NCBI GenBank assembly: GCA_038087015.1 | Contig: JASBNA010000084.1 | Span: 1 to 64,000, forward strand | Length of the DNA: 64,000 nucleotides | From: Cerrena zonata | Taxonomy: Eukaryota > Basidiomycota > Agaricomycetes > Polyporales > Cerrenaceae | Direction of reading: 5' to 3' | Shown: positions 58,543 to 64,000 of the stretch, piece after piece | Position numbering within the stretch: the stretch's first letter is position 1 | How the letters are laid out: each line of letters begins with the position of its first letter | The notes under the pieces: model-generated | The model's database searches: none | Told to the model about the DNA's origin: nothing | The model's input: only the letters and a program-made list of their open reading frames with translations | Made by a program: the position numbers and the translations under genes

Positions 58543-60582
58543 ATGTCTAAAGACTCGTTGGCACCCTGCTTCGTTCAGGATGTTAATGAGATGAAAGAAT
58601 GTGAAGTGAAAAGTAAAATCTCCCTCATATTTTGGTTTCCAATGAATGTTTAATTGACAATTTGTAAGGTGCAGACTTCTTTTGGCTAGGCCGAATCCCT
58701 TGCAGGACTGTACGACTTGTTGGACTCCTTGTTGGTGTCCAGATATATGAAAAGCGTACAATTTATTACCGTCCGTCTATCTCGTAACACGGATGAATCG
58801 TGGAAAAGCTGATGTGGACAATTTAGTCGATGATGGGACAGGGGTTGTTGAATGTGTTTTTCGACATCCAACGCCACCGAAGTCCCCATCCAAGGCTCCG
58901 TCAAAGAGACCTAAACCATCAGGTAGCTCGAAGAATCCAACAGGGAAAATAGTTTCAACTCCCGTCATTATGACTCTTGACCTCAACCCTCCCCCCAAAC
59001 CTTTAGCGTCTGTCGGGATGTCAATACGGGTCATTGGCCGGGTTACCGTGCAGAGACAGAGTCGCATTATTATCACCGACAGTATCGGTAGGTTCCCTAC
59101 CCCACATGATACCTCACCTTACCTTAAAGAGCTATGGTATGTTTCAGAACCATGTATTTCTATCAACGAGGAATCTCAGCATTGGTTGAATGTTTGCGAT
59201 CTACATCGCAGTCATTACTTTCCTCCAAATTCAAATCCATTCGTGATACCTCAGCTTCCACCCAAGCCATCAAACAGTACAAATCCCCAGGCTGGACCAT
59301 CATCCACAATTTTCAATCACACCACTATCACATTCCCGCCTCCTCAAACACCGTCCAAATTCTCTGTTTGCAGCAGTGCAGCAACATCGCCTTCTCTCGC
59401 ATCTAGTCCTGTTGGTCCTAAGGTTAGTATAACTCTTTCAATTCTCCTTTTGTTTGCTCAAAGATCAAATGTTCGTTATTCTATCAGTCACCACTTCGAC
59501 TACGCCACCCGTCTCGTTTACACACTAGAGACCTCACCGCCAACACATTCAGAATCTATGTCAAACACTACCTGGATAATGCACAAACTGTCGACTCTAA
59601 TGACGACTCCGATTTCGAAGATCCCGATCCTGACATTACATTTTCTCTGTCTCAAATTCCCAACACACCGACGCGACCACGGAAACGTCCACCACCATCT
59701 GACTCTGGTGAAACACCACGCCCCGCTAAGCGAAGAAGTATCGGTACCACTCCCAAGGGTGCTTCGTCACAAACTCCAACCACCGCACTTAAAGCAGATG
59801 CGACAACAAATCCTGACGATGGTCTGTATGGATTCACAATTTCTCACCTGCGCCGAGTTCCAGAGCTGGCCTTGCTCGCACGAAGAGTGGTCGAAGCAGA
59901 AGCCAAACGTCGAGCACGAGAAGAACGCAAGAAGGCGAAAGAGCAACAAGCACAAGGTTTATCGACTAATACCACTGACACAAAGGGCAAATCCCGCGCG
60001 ACACCCTCTTCGGCTGCCCCATTGGGTAGCACTAAACCAGGCGAAGGACCTGGTCCCAAGATGAAACGTTTGTTTCGATTCGCTATCAGACAGCTTTACG
60101 ATGAAGGCAGTATCGTGCTGTTCGACGGTCCTAAACACCGACTTCCCCACATTTCTCTCTCGCATTCGCAGTCTGAAATACGACTATGGAAATCAAGCAT
60201 GAGCACCTCGATCGATGCAAACAGTACAACTGTTTCTTCGGTCACAAATCAGTCCTATTCTTTCACAGGAGCGGATCCAGATCCGAGTATACTCAGTGAT
60301 CCTGATTCTAATGAAGAATCTTACATCCCTCTCGTACCTTCATACCTCTGTGGGCAAGTCGAAAAGGCGATTGTCAGTATGGTATCAAGAGCACGAAAGA
60401 TGCGTGAAAGAAAGACATCTGTTCCTGGTCCTACTGCCGATGAGATAGTGCATTATTTGAGAAGAAGGGATGACCGGTGGGCCAGGGTGGGTGAATGGCA
60501 TGTAAAGGCTGCACTAGAGTGGGGTCAGGAAAATGGGAGAATGTGGTGTGTTGGGAAGGACCGATGGGAGGTTTGTCAATAA
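58543..60582 (+). CDS. STN1: STN1-like telomere-capping (CST complex) subunit
   Basis: This is an OB-fold subunit of the CST complex that binds telomeric single-stranded DNA and recruits polymerase alpha. Four exons (58543-58612, 58675-58770, 58827-59422, 59488-60582) join in phase to 618 residues. The first two give PCFVQDVNEM and FFWLGRIPCRTVRLVGLLVG then YEKRTIYY. Exon 3 continues LDDGTGVVECVF, IRVIGRVTVQRQSRII and HWLNVCDLHRSHY, the classical Stn1 OB fold. Exon 4 starts LRHPSRLHTRDLTANTFRIY, then KHYLDN, also typical. A charged coiled-coil-like stretch (about EAEAKRRAREERKKAKEQQ) precedes a C-terminal winged-helix-like part ending RWEVCQ. A TGG ACA precedes the chosen ATG in frame, as in the usual WTF motif, so a further 5' exon is possible. 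Its upstream region borders the putative Helitron. Confidence 0.85.
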
Positions 60583-60946
60583 ATGATAAGTACTCGGCCG
60601 ATTAGTTGGAGTGTTTGGGTGGTATTTCTAACATCTAGATTAACTGGACCGTCACGCAGTCGATAAAACCTTATCCAAACCTTATCATACATCTAGTAGA
60701 AATACCATCAAAACTATTCCAATCCTCCCATGATCATTGTTTGTCGGATCGTATGTTATATACCTGCTTTCTTGGGATCGTATCGCAGGTATGATAGTTC
60801 ATTTTTCCATGTAAATCACTGAGAAATACTCTCTTGACGCAGCTCATGGTTCTCATCTAGATGGAACCTTAAATGGGCGGTACGACAGGCGTACGGAAGG
60901 CGCATGCACCGAGTAACGCCATCTCCACCCCTTCTCGCCTTCCACC
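60583..60946. other. Intergenic, STN1 to F-box gene
   Basis: 364 bp in tandem orientation, presumably 3' UTR and promoter. Nothing else seen. Confidence 0.5.
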
Positions 60947-62808
60947 ATGGCAGAACGATCTGCTATGCACAGAGTACTCGTTATCCAAGAGCTATTGACT
61001 ACGATCTTCCAGTTTCTTGGAGAAGGATCCCAAACCTTGCGGCCGACCTTGAACGCTCTTGTTCGGGTCTGCAAAACGTTCCATGAACCTGCCATGAAGG
61101 AGTTGTGGAGCACACAGAAGAGTTTGTTGCCCATAATACTCGTTCTTTTGGGGGGTGCCATCCAAGTCAGAGACGTACAGCCTGTAGGATATGACAGTGA
61201 CGACGAAGATGATGACGACGAAGACGAGGATGGACGTACTCGTGTGCTTGTGAGTTGGTCTTTGACATTCATTCTAACGAAACGAATTGAAAAAAATCCT
61301 TCAAGTATCTACAGAGAGACCTGAACGTTCAAGACGTGGAACTCCTTCGTAGATACGCTCTGAGAGTCCGAGAACTCGAACTCGATACAGGGTACCGGCG
61401 TTATATCGTTGACAGCTCGATTGCACAAGCTTTTGAGGACGAGCGCATCCGGCCGCTCTTTCCAAGGCTCACTAAACTCAGTTGGTATACTCGCAGTTCG
61501 AGGCCTAGCTTGGCCCAGTTTGAGCCATTCTACCGAGTAGTTCTAGCGCCCGAGGTGAAGAGTATACACCTCAAGGGAGGGCTAGACTCGAGGTTACTTA
61601 GTCCTATACCGGAAAGGTGCCTTAAGGTTGAGAACATTACGGTACACGATGAAGAAGAGGAGCGATATTCTTATGACATGCCTCCTCTCCGGGATTCCGG
61701 CTTCCCATTCGGGTGGCCTCAATGGTGTCTTCTGATGCCTACGCTCAGAACGTTATCGTTGTGTCTATTTCCCGATGGTGCAACCTCCAACCGATCGCTG
61801 TGGAGACATATGCCAGTTTGGTCGTTACCAATACGAATTTTGCACCTAGAAACAAATGATGTGCGACGTGCCGCCGATTTTTTGACCAATGCCAAACTAG
61901 AATATTTAATATCTATCAAAATCAGATTGACACGCCGTCCCAAACTTCCTTCGTGTGAAGAAGTAGAAGAACTGTTCAAAGCCATCTCCGATGCTTGTTG
62001 CACTAACAAGCTACAAAAAATCAGCATCTTCAAAGCTCCCTTTCATCGCGGCTACCAGTCGACGGAAATTCGAAACAAAGAGTCTCATATCATCCGATCC
62101 GATGTCTTTGAGCCACTCCTCAAGCTTACTGACATGTCGAAGTTGAAGATCCATGGCCCCGGCGGCTGGTATTGGGATCTAGATGATGCACTCATCTCGC
62201 AGTTATGTAAGACGTGGACGAGGCTACGCACTCTCGTCCTAGATCCCAATGATCGATGGCCATCCAAGAGTCGCATAACCCTACGGACTTTGGAGTCGTT
62301 TATTCGCGCCGCTCCTGTTCTTACAGATTTTGGTGCAACCATTGATGCTACCAATGCGCCAAAGTCAGAGGTTCAGCGAGTGCTGCGTGCAAGTGACGGA
62401 AGGCATCAGACTGCCATGCGAAAATTGAGGTTAGATCATTCACAGATCGACTCCGTACCCAATTTTGCAGCGTTCCTATGCAGTCTGTTCCCAAATGTAC
62501 GAGGAATGGACGCAGGAAACTCGGAGAAGCGTGAGGCCTGTTTCGTAGACCGAAGATCATCATCGAGAGAGACATCCTGGTCTCGGGTGGCTTCATTCCT
62601 TTTACCTTTCCGTTTCTTCGTGGCTCAGGAGCAGCTTTGGTTGATGGCCGACGATATTGCTGGTGCGTATATCTTACAAACGCAAGAAGAAAAAGTGTAC
62701 TCACACACTATGTATAGATCCTCTAGCAAGGCTAGCAGCGTGTCGTGCTATATTATCGAAGGCCAATATATCCCACCCCGGAGCCGCAGCATGTACAACA
62801 CACTATAG
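60947..62808 (+). CDS. F-box-like protein, fungal LRR-type
   Basis: Probably a substrate-recognition subunit of an SCF ubiquitin ligase; target unknown. Two exons (60947-61249, 61315-62808) join in phase to 598 residues. The N-terminus MAERSAMHRVLVIQELLTTI and FQFLGE fits the F-box helix pattern (V-x-x-I-P/Q-E-L-L...I/F). An acidic run DSDDEDDDDEDEDG lies at about 83-96. The remainder has spaced hydrophobic segments as in degenerate leucine-rich repeats (LFPRLTKLSWY, LMPTLRTLSLCLFP, LPIRILHLETND, TWTRLRTLVLDPND, VLTDFGATID). The stretch after LFPNVRGMDAGN is compositionally different (basic, Ser-rich) and might be a read-through of an unrecognised intron, so the C-terminus is less certain. 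Confidence 0.75.
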
Positions 62809-64000
62809 TAGTATGACTGAAGGAGTACCAGCGTAGTTGGCGCGGAATGCTTGTCTCATGACTTGTCATATAACGTTTAGCGTTCGACCCCCTATTTTTA
62901 GTCAGTTTAAAACTCCATTGTATTTTATTGTACTCGACCATGTACTATACTGTATGCAATAAACAACACAGCTACGTCATTACATAACATTTACTAACCG
63001 AGACTGTATGCCTCCGACAAGGCCTGAATGTGCTTGAAGTGAAACCACCCTAAGCCGAGATAACCTTGTCTGGACGAAGCATGATGTGTATTCATCATTT
63101 ATTGTTTGACTTAGCTTAAGTATGCGGTATTGCGGTGGTTACTAGTAGACACGAGATATGCTTACCAAATATGGAGATAATCTTCCTATTAAGGCAAGTG
63201 CTTCCGAGACAAACATGACACATCACTTTTGTGATGGCGTCGTAATGATGCAATTCTCAACCTTCCCCAATTCCCAAATCGATCACTTGGCTACCAACAT
63301 ATGACGACTCAAGAGAGCGGTAATTAGTAGCTGGCCCACATTTCTTGTTTAAATTGCGCAGTTGACTCAATCCACCTGATGATCTCACAGCTTGATGCAC
63401 AATATTTCACATTGCCAGTGCAAACTTAGAGAGCCTCACAACGCAAAACGTGCGGTACTCTAGTTGCCATGAAGCTGCATAAAGTTGAATAGACATTGTT
63501 CTGATTCATATTTACGCAGTAGATACCGATCATTTCGCGTAAGCGAATTGTGTGAATATTCCGACTCCTCGCGCTTATGCCACAGCGAACTACTGCGGAT
63601 GTATGATCTCAAAATCCGTCATCGCGGAAGTATACCTCCATGGAATACTGGAACATGATTGGATCCTGTGCAAAGATACGGTGGTTTGTACAAGTTTGAC
63701 TTTGTATATCTCAAAATCTGGGTATTATTGGCACTAACTAGAGTTGATTTCGACGAGAGAAGTTTCTCGTCTCGCAATCGTGCCATCGGATGGCTCTGGA
63801 GGCATATTTCGACACGGGGACTCATATAAGGCATCTTGTTGCTTCTTTGAGACACTTCCGCCGGAAGGTCAGGTCATGCACATAGCAATCGTATCCTTCG
63901 TTACCTGCATCTACAAGCAGTGCTTTGAAGCGACCGAGCTATGTCCGTCCAGGCGGAGGTGCACTTCTTTCTGCACAATCGGTGTTACGAGAATGGAAAG
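62809..64000. other. Intergenic to window end
   Basis: 1.2 kb, AT-rich, with no supported gene. The 60-80 codon ORFs near 63.6 kb have no coding character that I can see. Confidence 0.5.

Noticed and set aside
58793..60064. 423-codon plus-strand ORF in the STN1 region
   Set aside because: Its first part coincides with STN1 exon 3, but it then runs through the intron at 59423-59487 into a wrong frame; the STN1 motifs continue only after splicing.

Overview
The window looks like nuclear DNA of a basidiomycete fungus, most likely a mushroom-forming agaricomycete. Almost every gene is cut by many short GT-AG introns of about 45-70 bp. The recognisable proteins are fungal or eukaryotic: NCS1 permease, PFK-2/FBPase-2, MFS transporters, an ALYREF-type mRNA export adaptor, P450s, a Ubc4/5-type E2, a DUF2235 protein, the telomere protein STN1 and an F-box protein. 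I saw no rRNA, tRNA, CRISPR array or bacterial-style operon. Gene models were built by hand from splice signals, reading phase and paralogue comparison, so exon borders are predictions.

Layout. 1-34.4 kb is ordinary host sequence: NCS1 permease (5' end outside the window), PFK-2/FBPase-2 (-), MFS transporter 1 (+), ALYREF-like RNA-binding protein (-), MFS transporter 2 (+, tandem paralogue), a small membrane protein (-), three tandem P450s (+; the first a pseudogene), an E2 enzyme (+), a DUF2235 hydrolase with a broken splice donor (-), about 5 kb without a convincing gene apart from a decayed remnant, and a C2H2 zinc-finger protein (+).

35.3 to about 58.3 kb is a distinct accessory block that I interpret as a large Helitron-like element. 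Its core is an uninterrupted 2,300-codon minus-strand ORF that joins an HUH/two-tyrosine Rep domain, a PIF1-type helicase and a C-terminal USP-like cysteine peptidase. Beside it lie an 876-residue protein of unknown function, two proteins that share the same C-terminal tip, a 306-residue unknown protein, two inverted paralogues with a nucleotidyltransferase-like motif, two metzincin metalloprotease copies (one broken), and a 314-bp MITE with TA target duplication. At 35281, CTAG sits 8 nt from a perfect 5-bp hairpin, in the orientation expected for a Helitron 3' end when the Rep gene is on the minus strand. The other end is not resolved.

58.5-64 kb returns to host genes: STN1 (+), whose upstream region abuts the element, an F-box protein (+), and about 1.2 kb with no gene seen.

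How the genes relate: the two MFS genes and the three P450s are local tandem duplications at different stages of divergence or decay. The element genes plausibly form one mobile unit (replication, helicase, peptidase, auxiliary proteins), but only the Rep-helicase protein gives a direct functional reading.
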